Assembly (NCBI RefSeq): GCF_017355885.1
Contig: NZ_JAFEUU010000004.1
Span: 124,001 to 188,000, forward strand
Source: Sabulicella rubraurantiaca
Lineage (GTDB): Bacteria; Pseudomonadota; Alphaproteobacteria; Acetobacterales; Acetobacteraceae
Length of the DNA: 64,000 nucleotides
Direction of reading: 5' to 3'
Shown here: piece by piece, positions 28,099 to 36,397 of the stretch
Layout of the letters: each line of letters opens with the position of its first letter
Position numbering within the stretch: the first letter of the stretch is position 1
The notes under the pieces: generated by a model
Databases searched by the model: none
The model's input: only the letters and a program-made list of their open reading frames with translations
Told to the model about the DNA's origin: nothing
Made by a program: the position numbers and the translations under genes

Positions 28099-29430
28099 CT
28101 AGAACGGCGCCAGCTTGAACTCACTGTACACCGGGTCCCCGCTGCTGGCCGGGGTGAAGCGCGCGTCACCGAGGAGCTGGCCGCCGTTCATCGCCGCTTC
28201 CAGCTTCACCCGATGGGAGACGCGGTCCAGAAGCACCTCACCGACGGCGACGAAGCCGCCGCCTTCGACGGCACGCCCTCGCAGTTCACCCGTGCCCACG
28301 AGGCCGCCATGGGATTCGAGGCGGACCCTCACCTCTCCCGCCCCGGGTCCTGGCTCGACGAAAAGCCGCAGCCAGCCGCCGCGCGACGCGGTCGCGTTGA
28401 AGTGGGAACCGCGATAGCCGCCCGCCGGAACGGCCAGGACCGGCGCCGGGACTGGCTGCGCGGCGGGCGTCGCGGCCGCTTGGGCTTCGCGCGCCGGTGG
28501 CGCGGCCTCAGCCACCGTGGCAGGAGCGCTGGCGGATGCAGCCGGAGCCGGCACGGAGGGCGCTTCCGCAACAGGGGCAGGCCGGTCGCCTCTATACAGC
28601 CAAGCCCCGGCCAGGAGTGCGGCCACTGCCACAACCCCGAACCAGACCAGCCAGTTACGACGGGGTGATGCGGGCTCCCTCGGCGTAGGCTCGGGGACGA
28701 GGGCGGGCGGACCGGAACGGACGGGCATGGGTTCGGGTGCCAGACCCACCCGGGGTTTTGGCTCGGTCTCCGGCGTGGCCCGTGGCCGCATCGCATCCGC
28801 GGCCTCCACATGTTGCGCCCCCACATGCGGAGCGCCCTCCATCTCGGCGAGGAAAGTCGCTGCGCGGCCCAGCGAGTTCACGAGGCGTGGCAGGCCGCGC
28901 GACAGGATCGCCAGCACTTCCACCGCTTCGGCGCTGAACCGGTCCGGGTCGCTGCCAACGGCGGCAAGGGCGGCCGCGACGAAACGCCGCACCTCTTCGG
29001 GCGTCAGCGGCGCGAGGGGGACCAGCGCGGCCGGACAGGACACGCTCTCCAGCCGCCCGACGAAGCTTGGCAAGGCGGCAATGGCTACGGGGACAGAGGC
29101 GCTGCACAACCGGCGAAGCGCCGCGTCGTCCAGCGATCCCGCCTCGTCCACCAGAAGGGTCGAGCCAACCTCGTCAGGGTCGGCGAGCAGCGCATGTTCG
29201 AGGAAGCGAACCGGACGACCTTCGTCTCGAAGGCTTCGTTCCAGTTCGCGCAACAGAAGGGTCTTCCCTGAACCCGCCTCGCCCAGAATCAGGACGACGC
29301 GGCCTTGCCGCAACGCCTCCATCGCAGCGGCACGGGCGCGCTGCCAGGAAGCGTGCGGGATCGCGTCCGCCACCTTCATCTGCAACTGAAAAGGCAGACT
29401 GGCCGCTGGCGGCCGCGCCAACTCGTTCAC
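28099..29430 (-). CDS. Membrane-anchored ExeA/GspA-like AAA ATPase with C-terminal beta-rich domain
   Basis: 443 residues from GTG 29430. The AAA domain (about 1-215) has Walker A GEAGSGKT (50-57) and Walker B TLLVDEA (91-97), with an ExeA-type lid. A charged/Pro-rich stretch is followed by one transmembrane helix (about 259-278). Next comes a long Pro/Ala/Val linker (about 283-345). A C-terminal domain of about 95 residues follows (GSHFNATASRGGWLRLFVEP, then strand repeats), apparently periplasmic. ExeA proteins use ATP to place secretin machinery through peptidoglycan, but no ExeB or secretin gene is present. Function not assigned beyond ATP-driven envelope work. It starts just after the hairpin that ends the OM-biogenesis operon. 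Confidence 0.65.
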   Translation of the reverse strand: MNELARPPAASLPFQLQMKVADAIPHASWQRARAAAMEALRQGRVVLILGEAGSGKTLLLRELERSLRDEGRPVRFLEHALLADPDEVGSTLLVDEAGSLDDAALRRLCSASVPVAIAALPSFVGRLESVSCPAALVPLAPLTPEEVRRFVAAALAAVGSDPDRFSAEAVEVLAILSRGLPRLVNSLGRAATFLAEMEGAPHVGAQHVEAADAMRPRATPETEPKPRVGLAPEPMPVRSGPPALVPEPTPREPASPRRNWLVWFGVVAVAALLAGAWLYRGDRPAPVAEAPSVPAPAASASAPATVAEAAPPAREAQAAATPAAQPVPAPVLAVPAGGYRGSHFNATASRGGWLRLFVEPGPGAGEVRVRLESHGGLVGTGELRGRAVEGGGFVAVGEVLLDRVSHRVKLEAAMNGGQLLGDARFTPASSGDPVYSEFKLAPF

Positions 29431-29505
29431 CCGTGCCCCCGGTCAGTTCCTGGCGGGTTCTTACACCCACTTTGGCAGAAACGCACCAAGAGAGGGAAAG
29501 TTTGT

Positions 29506-29530
29506 CCGGGTGGGATGGTACCCCACCCGG
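29506..29530 (-). terminator. Terminator hairpin after gloA
   Basis: Perfect 9-base inverted repeat CCGGGTGGG / CCCACCCGG with a 7-base loop, six bases after the gloA stop in the direction of transcription. The following minus-strand bases ACAAACTTTCCC are only weakly T-rich. It marks the end of the rpsB-to-gloA operon. Confidence 0.7.
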
Positions 29531-29536
29531 GCTGTG

Positions 29537-29926
29537 TCAGCTACGCTGGATCAGTTCGATCTTGTAGCCGTCCGGGTCCTCGATGAAGGCAATCAGCGTG
29601 GTGCCGAACTTCACCGGCCCCGGCTCGCGCGTAATCCTCACCCCCTCCGCGCGCATCTTCTCGCAGCTTGCGTAGATGTCGGGCACGCCGATGGCCAGGT
29701 GGCCGAAGGCGCCGCCCATCTCGTACTTCTCCACCCCGTAATTGTAGGTGAGCTCGAGCACGGTCTCCTTGCTTTCGTCGCCATAGCCTAGGAAGACGAG
29801 GGTATACTTGCCGTCCGGCACGTCGTTGCGGCGAAGCTCCCGCATGCCGAGGTGCTTCGTGTAGAAATCGATGCTGCGCTGCAGGTCGCCGACGCGCAGC
29901 ATGGTGTGCAAGTAGCGGAAGCTCAT
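29537..29926 (-). CDS. gloA: Lactoylglutathione lyase (glyoxalase I)
   Basis: 129 residues, usual length. [19 protein letters not shown] opens with the first metal His (HTM), and [20 protein letters not shown] (Glu ligand), FGHLAIGV (His) and KIELIQRS (C-terminal Glu) complete the metal set of the VOC fold. It converts the methylglyoxal-glutathione hemithioacetal to S-lactoylglutathione. ATG at 29926 has GAGGAG eight bases upstream; the GTG nine bases earlier is less favoured. It lies directly behind lpxI at the end of the long operon, where alphaproteobacteria usually have lpxB. Confidence 0.95.
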   Translation of the reverse strand: MSFRYLHTMLRVGDLQRSIDFYTKHLGMRELRRNDVPDGKYTLVFLGYGDESKETVLELTYNYGVEKYEMGGAFGHLAIGVPDIYASCEKMRAEGVRITREPGPVKFGTTLIAFIEDPDGYKIELIQRS

Positions 29927-29931
29927 TCCAT

Positions 29932-30741
29932 TCACTCCTCGATTCCGGTGATGAAGATTTGCGCCTGCTCCGCGGCGCGCAAGGCTTCGGCACGATCGGC
30001 GATGATGGTTCCCCCCGCGCCCACGGCGATGCCGCGCAGCCCAGCCACCCTGGCCCCCTCGACCGTGCGCGGGCCGATGGCCGGCGCGTCCACGCGCATC
30101 TCCTGCCCGCGCTTGGGCAGCTTCACCAGCACGCCGCCCGGCCCTTCCCGGCGCAGCGTCGCGGCACGAGCCAGCAGGGCATCCGTGCCCTCGATCGCCT
30201 CGATCCCGAGGACGAGGCCCTGCTGAACCACCACGGCTTGCCCGACATCCTGGGCCGCCAGGGCATGCAGCACCGCCACGCCACGCGCGATGTCTTCGCG
30301 CGCCGTAGCGTCCGGCTCCGGCCCCACGAGCAGGCCGGAGGGCGCCATCGCCCCCTGGATCAGGGATTGCGGTGCCACGACGTCGAACCCCTCCTCCTCC
30401 AGGATTCGCACCAGCCCGCGCAGCAGTGCATCGTCCCCGCGAAGAAAGGCGGTGCCCAGCCGCGCCACGGCCCGTGCGGTCCAGGCATCGGGCCACAGGC
30501 CAGACAGGGAAGGACGGCGTGCCGCACCGCACAAGGCGATCCGTGTGACTCCCTCGCGCCGGAAGCGGTCGAGGATGGAACCCCCTGCTCCGGCCCGCTC
30601 CACCATGTGAGGCAGGTGCGCGAAGGCGGCGGGGTCGCAGAACTCGCGGATGCAGGCCACGAAGACGGGGCCCTGGGCGGCGGCGGCCTCGGCGACGCGG
30701 AGGGGAAAGGGACCGCCCCCCGCGATCACCCCGATTGTCAC
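29932..30741 (-). CDS. lpxI: UDP-2,3-diacylglucosamine pyrophosphatase LpxI
   Basis: 269 residues of the former DUF1009 family. [18 protein letters not shown] at the N-terminus, [18 protein letters not shown] near 137 and [19 protein letters not shown] near 170, with [20 protein letters not shown] near 208, cover the conserved core. It cleaves UDP-2,3-diacylglucosamine to lipid X, the step after LpxA/LpxC/LpxD, and replaces LpxH in alphaproteobacteria. It overlaps the lpxA stop by 4 bases. lpxB is not the next gene. Confidence 0.95.
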   Translation of the reverse strand: MTIGVIAGGGPFPLRVAEAAAAQGPVFVACIREFCDPAAFAHLPHMVERAGAGGSILDRFRREGVTRIALCGAARRPSLSGLWPDAWTARAVARLGTAFLRGDDALLRGLVRILEEEGFDVVAPQSLIQGAMAPSGLLVGPEPDATAREDIARGVAVLHALAAQDVGQAVVVQQGLVLGIEAIEGTDALLARAATLRREGPGGVLVKLPKRGQEMRVDAPAIGPRTVEGARVAGLRGIAVGAGGTIIADRAEALRAAEQAQIFITGIEE

Positions 30742-31595
30742 GCCCCGCTCTCCTCCTCGTCGCCGAACTCGGCGGCCATCCGGCCGGGGCGGATTAACTC
30801 GCGTCGCCGGTCGCCAGCACGGAGGAAGGCGATGACCTCGCTCACCAGCGCATCGCCGGCGAATTGCGCTTCGGCCTGGTTGAGCCGCTCCTGGAAGGTT
30901 CCAGGCTCGCGGAAGATGAGGCGGTAGGCGGCGCGCAACGCATGCAGGTTCTCACGCGCGAAGCCGCGGCGCCGCAGCCCTATCACATTCAGCCCGACGA
31001 GGCGCGCGGGCAGGCCGAACACGTTGCCGAAGGGCGGCACGTCGTTGGTAACGCCCGCAAGGCCGCCCACCATCGCCTGCCGCCCGATCCGCACCATCTG
31101 GTGCACGGCCGCGCCACCGCCCAGGAAGCAGTTGTCGCCCAGCCGCACATGGCCGCCCAACATGACGTTGTTGGCCAGGATCACGCCGTTGCCGACCACG
31201 CAGTCATGCCCGACATGCGAGCAGGCCATCAGCAGGCAGTCCGTGCCGATGCGGGTGAAGCCGTCGCCGCCCACGCTGCCGCGATGCACTGTCACATGCT
31301 CGCGTAATGCGCTTCGTGCGCCGAGCAGAACGCCGGTCGGCTCGCCCTTGTACTTCAGGTCCTGCGGCGCGAGTCCGACCGAGGCATAGGGGGCAAGCTG
31401 CGCCCCCTCCCCGATCACGGTCCGCCCCTCCACCACGTTGTGCGAGGTGAGCATGGCGCCGGGGCCGATCTCGACCTCCGGCCCGATGATGCAGAACGGG
31501 CCGATCCGTGCTCCGGCGCCGATCACGGCTCCGGGCGCGATGACGGAGGAAGCGTGGACCTCCGCCGTGGGGGCGATGGAATCCAAGTTCCTCAC
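30738..31595 (-). CDS. lpxA: UDP-N-acetylglucosamine acyltransferase
   Basis: 285 residues. Left-handed beta-helix hexapeptide repeats fill residues 1-190 (for example [20 protein letters not shown]). [15 protein letters not shown] near 125 holds the catalytic His, and [12 protein letters not shown] near 200 begins the C-terminal helical part. It adds a 3-hydroxyacyl chain to UDP-GlcNAc, the first step of lipid A synthesis. The GTG start overlaps the fabZ stop (GTGA). About 20 residues longer than E. coli LpxA owing to a charged C-terminal tail. Confidence 0.96.
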   Translation of the reverse strand: MRNLDSIAPTAEVHASSVIAPGAVIGAGARIGPFCIIGPEVEIGPGAMLTSHNVVEGRTVIGEGAQLAPYASVGLAPQDLKYKGEPTGVLLGARSALREHVTVHRGSVGGDGFTRIGTDCLLMACSHVGHDCVVGNGVILANNVMLGGHVRLGDNCFLGGGAAVHQMVRIGRQAMVGGLAGVTNDVPPFGNVFGLPARLVGLNVIGLRRRGFARENLHALRAAYRLIFREPGTFQERLNQAEAQFAGDALVSEVIAFLRAGDRRRELIRPGRMAAEFGDEEESGA

Positions 31596-32059
31596 CGGTC
31601 CCGGATCATCGCGGCATAGGTGGCCTCGGCGACCACGACGCCATCCACCTTGGCCTCGCCCCTGAACTTCCAGACGTTCATGCGCCGCTGGACCTTCTGC
31701 ACATGCACATGGACTTGGTCGCCCGGCACGACGGGGCGGCGGAACTTCGCGGCCTCCACGGTCATGAAGTAGACGAGCTTGCCTTTCGACGCCTCGCCCA
31801 GGGTGGCCACCACCAGCACGGCGGAGGTCTGGGCCATGCTCTCGATCAGCAGGACGCCTGGCATCACCGGCTCCTGCGGGAAATGGCCCTGGAAGAAATT
31901 CTCGTTGATCGAGACGTTCTTGATGCCGGTCGCGCGCTCGTCCAGCACGATGTCCACGACGCGGTCGATCAGCAGGAAGGGGTAGCGATGTGGGATCGCC
32001 TCCATCACCTGCCGGATGCCATAGGTGCCGAGCGTCATGCCCGCATCATTTCCGTCCAT
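31592..32059 (-). CDS. fabZ: 3-hydroxyacyl-[ACP] dehydratase FabZ
   Basis: 155 residues. IPHRYPFLLIDRV near 22 has the catalytic His and GHFPQEPVMPGVLLIESMAQ near 58-77 has the catalytic Glu of the hot-dog fold. It dehydrates 3-hydroxyacyl-ACP in fatty-acid elongation and competes with LpxA/LpxD for the same substrate, which explains co-location. ATG 32059 begins five bases after the lpxD stop; a second ATG at residue 8 (MTLGTYG) is an alternative start. Confidence 0.96.
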   Translation of the reverse strand: MDGNDAGMTLGTYGIRQVMEAIPHRYPFLLIDRVVDIVLDERATGIKNVSINENFFQGHFPQEPVMPGVLLIESMAQTSAVLVVATLGEASKGKLVYFMTVEAAKFRRPVVPGDQVHVHVQKVQRRMNVWKFRGEAKVDGVVVAEATYAAMIRDR

Positions 32060-32064
32060 GGCGC

Positions 32065-33105
32065 CTAGTCGCCCTCTCTCTTGCCGCCGCGCGTCCGCGC
32101 AGCCAACCGCTTCAACACCGCCGCCTGGCGGAAGACTTCCTTAACGGGCATCGCGGGCGTGCCGAAGAGCTCGGCGCCTGCGGGCACGTCGCTGATGACG
32201 CCAGCCTGCGCGCCGATGCGCGCGCCACGGCCGATGGTCAGGTGACCGGTCATTCCCACCTGCCCCCCCACCTGCACGAAATCGCCGAGCGTGGTGGAGC
32301 CGGAAATGCCGACCTGCGAGACCAACACGCAGCCCCGGCCGGTCCGTACGTTGTGGGCCAGCTGAACCAGATTGTCCACACGCGTCCCGGATCCGACCAC
32401 CGTGTCACCCTGGGAGCCACGGTCCACGCAGGCATTGGCACCGATCTCGACCCCATCCTCCAGGATGACACGCCCGAGCTGTGGCATGGTGACGAATCGT
32501 CCGTCCGGCGTGGGAGCGAAGCCGAACCCCTCCTGCCCGACCCGGGCACCCGGATGCAGCACCACGCCACGGCCCAGGAGGGCGTGGCTGACGCTGGCAT
32601 GGGCATGGAGGCGGCATCCCTCGCCCAGCACGACGCCTGGGCCGATCACCGCATGAGGGCCGATCAGGCAGCGCGACCCGATCTCGGCGCCGGCACCGAT
32701 GACGGCCAGCGGCCCGATCTCCGTCCCCTCGCCGATGCGTGCGGTCGGGTCGACCACCGCGCTCGGGTGGACGCCCGGCACGGGAGCCGGGGCGGGATGG
32801 AACAGCGCGGCGATGCGGGCGAATGCGAGGTAGGGCGCCGCCGAGACGATCGGGACACAACCGCCGGGCACCTGAGCGACGAACTCCTCCGTCAGGACAA
32901 CGGCACCGGCCCGCGTCGCCTGCAGTTCCTTCAGGTAGCGGCGATTGTCGAGGAAGCTGACCTGCTCCTCCGTCGCATCCTGCAACCGCGCGACGCCGCT
33001 GAAGTGCCGCGCCGGATCGCCCGCGCTGGTCGCTTCGGCAGCGTCGAGGATGGCGGCCAGGCTTTGCGGCCCGGCCTGGAGGAAGAAGCGCGGGTCGGCG
33101 GCCAT
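32065..33105 (-). CDS. lpxD: UDP-3-O-(3-hydroxymyristoyl)glucosamine N-acyltransferase
   Basis: 346 residues. The N-terminal uridine-binding domain (1-105, with LQDATEEQVSFLDN) is followed by left-handed beta-helix hexapeptide repeats. Catalytic His lies in VQLAHNVRTGRGC near 237. It adds the second acyl chain in lipid A synthesis. ATG at 33105 fits the family N-terminus (MAADPRFFLQ); longer upstream frames lie in ompH. It follows ompH by 16 bases. Confidence 0.96.
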   Translation of the reverse strand: MAADPRFFLQAGPQSLAAILDAAEATSAGDPARHFSGVARLQDATEEQVSFLDNRRYLKELQATRAGAVVLTEEFVAQVPGGCVPIVSAAPYLAFARIAALFHPAPAPVPGVHPSAVVDPTARIGEGTEIGPLAVIGAGAEIGSRCLIGPHAVIGPGVVLGEGCRLHAHASVSHALLGRGVVLHPGARVGQEGFGFAPTPDGRFVTMPQLGRVILEDGVEIGANACVDRGSQGDTVVGSGTRVDNLVQLAHNVRTGRGCVLVSQVGISGSTTLGDFVQVGGQVGMTGHLTIGRGARIGAQAGVISDVPAGAELFGTPAMPVKEVFRQAAVLKRLAARTRGGKREGD

Positions 33106-33121
33106 GCGGCCCCCCGCCCCC

Positions 33122-33240
33122 TCAGTTGCGGCCTTGGGCCGGGCGCTGGCCGCCCTGCGCGGCCGGAGCCGGGGCCGGGGCGGGAGCCTGACGTTGGTTG
33201 CCCTGCGCGGCCGGGGCCGGCGCCTGGCCACGCGGGGTGA
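33122..33240 (-). repeat. C-terminal low-complexity repeat of the OmpH-like protein
   Basis: The segment encodes an Ala/Pro/Gln-rich tail with repeated QAPAPAP and AAQGxQR units. At DNA level a block beginning gccctgcgcggccgg occurs twice about 50 bases apart (near 33152 and 33200), so slippage or unequal exchange could change tail length. Confidence 0.6.
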
Positions 33241-33946
33241 CCTGCTGCGGCGGAACGGGCGGGGTGGAGCCGTCGCTGTCGGCCGGAATATTCACCCGCG
33301 CTAGGACGCGGTTGAACTGCTGGCTCACCTCCTCCGTCATGTCGAAGGCGGGCTCGTTCATGATGACCAGCGGGCGCGGCAGCACGATGTTCACGTTGCG
33401 CCCGGCCGCCACCTGCCGCACGACGTTCGCCAGCGACTCCTCGATCTGCGACAGGGACTGCTGTGCCGCCTGCTCGATCGCCTGGGAGCGGTTGCGGAAG
33501 ATGCGCTGCGAGTCGGTGATGCGGTCCTGCAGCTCGCGCTCGCGCTGGCGGATCTGCTCCGGGTTCAGCGTGGCGCGCTGCGTCGCAAGCTGCTGCTGCG
33601 CCTCGCGCCAGGTGTTCTGCTCACGCTGGAGATCGTCGTTCAGCCGGGTCCGGCGCCGCTCGATCTCCTCCCGCACCTGGTTGAAGGCAGTGGAGACGCG
33701 CTGCACCTCGGGGATGTCCACGATGCCGATCAGCGCCGCCGGCGGCTGCTGCCCCGGACGCGGAGCCTGGGCCTGCTGCGCTGGGCGCTGCGCGGGAGGC
33801 TGGGCGGGGCGCTGCTGCGCCTGGGCCGGGCGCTGCCCGCCCTGGCCCTGTCCGGGCACGAACCACTCCTGCCCACCCTGCTGCGCGAGGGCGAAAGCCG
33901 GAAGAAGGCCCATGGACAGGCCGAGGACGAGTCGGGAAAAACGCAT
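33122..33946 (-). CDS. ompH: OmpH/Skp-family periplasmic chaperone with Q/P/A-rich extensions
   Basis: 274 residues, about 100 longer than typical Skp. A signal peptide (MRFSRLVLGLSMGLLPAFALAQ) is followed by a Gln/Pro/Ala-rich stretch (about 23-77, AQQRPAQPPAQRPAQ). The OmpH core starts at IGIVDIPEVQRVSTAFNQV near 80 and continues as a long coiled coil (about 90-185). It ends with NVNIVLPRPLVIMNEPAFDMT near 187, which returns to the beta body. A second Pro/Ala/Gln tail completes the protein. Skp holds unfolded barrel proteins in the periplasm before BamA assembles them. It lies between bamA and lpxD as usual. ATG at 33946 is chosen because it starts the signal peptide. Confidence 0.88.
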   Translation of the reverse strand: MRFSRLVLGLSMGLLPAFALAQQGGQEWFVPGQGQGGQRPAQAQQRPAQPPAQRPAQQAQAPRPGQQPPAALIGIVDIPEVQRVSTAFNQVREEIERRRTRLNDDLQREQNTWREAQQQLATQRATLNPEQIRQRERELQDRITDSQRIFRNRSQAIEQAAQQSLSQIEESLANVVRQVAAGRNVNIVLPRPLVIMNEPAFDMTEEVSQQFNRVLARVNIPADSDGSTPPVPPQQVTPRGQAPAPAAQGNQRQAPAPAPAPAAQGGQRPAQGRN

Positions 33947-33965
33947 GAGGATCAGACTTTCCGGT

Positions 33966-36305
33966 TCAGAAGCGTGTGCCGAAGCCGAAGCGCACGACCT
34001 GGGTCTCGTCATAGCGCTGCTTCGCCACCGCCTGCGCGACGTCGATGTTGATCAGCCCGAAGGGCGACCGCCAGGAAATGCCCACGCCTGCGCCCACGCG
34101 CGGCGTCGCGGTGTCGCCGATGCCCGGGCCGGAGACTGTGCGCGAGAGCGAGCCGACATCTATGAATGCACGGCCGATCAGGCCGATCTCCGACGGGACG
34201 GGCAGCGGGAAGCGGAACTCGCTGCTCTGGGTCCACATGAAGCGGCCACCCAGCGCGTCGCCCGTCGTGAGGTCGCGCGGGCCGGCGCCGGCCAGGGCGA
34301 AGCCGCGCAAATTCTCGCCGCCCAGGAAGAAGCGGTCCACGATGCGGTCGGGGCGGCTGCCGAAGGATTCGAGGATGCCAACGCTCGCCGTGAATGAGAG
34401 CACATAATCCTCGTGGCCCAGGATGCGCTCGAAGGGCAGGTGCAGGCTGCCATCGAGGCGGCCGCGGAAATACGCCACGTCGCCGCCAAGCCCCGCGAGG
34501 TCGGTGCCCAGGCGGATGAGGTAACCGCGGCGCGGTTCAAGGAAGTTGTCGCGTGTGTCGTAGGACAGCGTCTGGCTCACCTGCGACAGCAGGGTGGTGC
34601 CGCGCTGCTCGGTCACGTAGCGGCTCGCACCGGCCTGGATGTCGTACACCTCGCGCTGGACGAGGCTGTAGGACACGTTCTGCCGCAGCCGCTCGTTGAA
34701 CTCCCAGCCCGCACGGAGGGCGAAGCCAGCGCGGCGCTCGCTGTAGTTCGCGATGTTGAGCAGGTTGCGCTGGATGTAGAACACGTCCGCGCCCAGGGCG
34801 AGGTTGCGGTCCATGAAGGCCGGGTCGGTGATGGACAGATCCAGCTGAGACCGGCGCTGCGCGATGGTCGCGGCGATGCGCGCGTCGAGCCCGGTGCCCG
34901 ACAGATTGCGCTCGCGGATGCCGAAGTCGGCGAGGAAGCCGGCATCGGTGGAGTAGCCACCGCCCACGCTCACCTCACCCGTCGCGCGCTCCTGCAGGCG
35001 GGTGGTGATGATGGTCCGGTCCGGCGCGGAACCAGGAGCGCTGGTGATCTGGACGTCGCCAAAATAATTCAGGTTGCGGATGCGCTCGCGCGAGCGGCGA
35101 ACCTGCGCGGCGTTGAAGGCATCGCCCTCCGCAAGGCGGAACTCGCGTCGGATCACGCGGTCCTGGGTGCGGGTGTTGCCCTCGATGTCGATGCGCTCGA
35201 CGAAGATGCGCGGCGCCTCATTGATGGCGAAGGTGATGTTGATGCGCCGCGCTTCCGCGTCGCGGGTGATCTGCGGCTGCACGTCCACGAAGGGAAAGCC
35301 GCGCAGATTCGCCGCGTCGGCGATGGCCTGGGAGGTGCGCTCCACCGCGTCGCCATCGTACCAGTCGCCCGAACGGATCTCGATGAAGCGCCGCAGCTCC
35401 TGCGTGTTCAGGTTCGGGAAGGACGAGGTGATGTTGATCTCGCCGAAAGAGAAGCGCTGCCCTTCGTTCATCGGATAGGTGATGAAGAAGCCCGAACGGT
35501 CAGGAGACAGCTCCGCCGAGGGATTGCCCACCTGGATGTCGGGGTAACCGTTGCGCAGGTAGTAGCGGCGCAGCAGCTCGCGGTCGAAGGCAAGCCGATC
35601 CGGGTCGAACGTGTCGGAGCTGGAGAAGATCCGGTAGAAGGCCTGCTCCTTGGTCGCTACCACTTCGCGCAGCCGCGAGTCGGAGAAGGCCGAGTTGCCG
35701 ACGAAGTTGATGCGCGCAACCTGCGCGACCTCGCCCTCCGTGATCTCGAAGACCACATCCACGCGGTTCTGGTCCAGCTCGATGATCTTGGGCTCGACCC
35801 GCGCCGCGTAGCGGCCACGGCGCGCATAGAGGTCGAGGATGCGCTGGCGGTCGCCCTGGGCCAGCTGCGGCGTGAAGACGCTGCGGGCGCGAAGCTGGAT
35901 CTCGGGGCGGAGGTTGTCGTCGGAGACGCGCCTGTTGCCCTCGAAGGCGACGCGATTGACGATCGGGTTCTCCTGCACCTGCACCACGAGGCTCGAGCCA
36001 TCGCGCGTGATGCGGACGTCGCGGAACAGCCCGGTCTGGAACAGGGAGCGCAGCGAGCGGTCGGAGCGATCTGGATCATACGGGTCGCCCGGCTGCAGCA
36101 GCATGTAGGAGCGGATCGTCTCCGCCTCGATGCGCTGGTTGCCGCGAATGTCGATGGACGTGATCACGCCCTGGGGCGGCTGGGGCGCAGCAGCGGGCGC
36201 CGCGCGACGCGGCGACTGGGCCGCAGCGTCGGGCATGGCAAGCAGGCCGATTCCGGCGGTGGCGAGCAGCAGGGCGCGGAAGGTGGCGTGCAAGGGGCGA
36301 CCCAT
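33966..36305 (-). CDS. bamA: Outer-membrane protein assembly factor BamA
   Basis: 779 residues. ATG 36305 gives a signal peptide (ATFRALLLATAGIGLLAMPDAAAQ). Five POTRA repeats follow: the first starts GVITSIDIRGNQRIEAETI and later ones include VEPKIIELDQNRVDVVFEI. The C-terminal Omp85 barrel ends in VVRFGFGTRF with the terminal Phe needed for barrel insertion; VRGF-like motif is NLRGFALAGAG near 678. It folds and inserts outer-membrane proteins. A longer frame starting at 36401 would precede the signal peptide and is rejected. Downstream ompH supplies its periplasmic chaperone. Confidence 0.95.
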   Translation of the reverse strand: MGRPLHATFRALLLATAGIGLLAMPDAAAQSPRRAAPAAAPQPPQGVITSIDIRGNQRIEAETIRSYMLLQPGDPYDPDRSDRSLRSLFQTGLFRDVRITRDGSSLVVQVQENPIVNRVAFEGNRRVSDDNLRPEIQLRARSVFTPQLAQGDRQRILDLYARRGRYAARVEPKIIELDQNRVDVVFEITEGEVAQVARINFVGNSAFSDSRLREVVATKEQAFYRIFSSSDTFDPDRLAFDRELLRRYYLRNGYPDIQVGNPSAELSPDRSGFFITYPMNEGQRFSFGEINITSSFPNLNTQELRRFIEIRSGDWYDGDAVERTSQAIADAANLRGFPFVDVQPQITRDAEARRINITFAINEAPRIFVERIDIEGNTRTQDRVIRREFRLAEGDAFNAAQVRRSRERIRNLNYFGDVQITSAPGSAPDRTIITTRLQERATGEVSVGGGYSTDAGFLADFGIRERNLSGTGLDARIAATIAQRRSQLDLSITDPAFMDRNLALGADVFYIQRNLLNIANYSERRAGFALRAGWEFNERLRQNVSYSLVQREVYDIQAGASRYVTEQRGTTLLSQVSQTLSYDTRDNFLEPRRGYLIRLGTDLAGLGGDVAYFRGRLDGSLHLPFERILGHEDYVLSFTASVGILESFGSRPDRIVDRFFLGGENLRGFALAGAGPRDLTTGDALGGRFMWTQSSEFRFPLPVPSEIGLIGRAFIDVGSLSRTVSGPGIGDTATPRVGAGVGISWRSPFGLINIDVAQAVAKQRYDETQVVRFGFGTRF

Positions 36306-36344
36306 TGGTTTCGGGTTGGCGACGAACGCGGGGACCATAGCGGC

Positions 36345-36361
36345 GGCGGGGCGGCCCCGCC
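36345..36361 (-). promoter_or_regulatory. Hairpin in the rseP-bamA gap
   Basis: GGCGGGG-CGG-CCCCGCC, seven perfect GC pairs with a 3-base loop, lies in the 92-base gap about 40 bases before the bamA start. It may attenuate or protect the bamA message; no T-tract follows. This is also the largest gap inside the operon between dxr and lpxI. Confidence 0.3.
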
Positions 36362-36397
36362 ACCCCGGCCCGCCTGCGGCGGAGCTCGACCGGCGGC

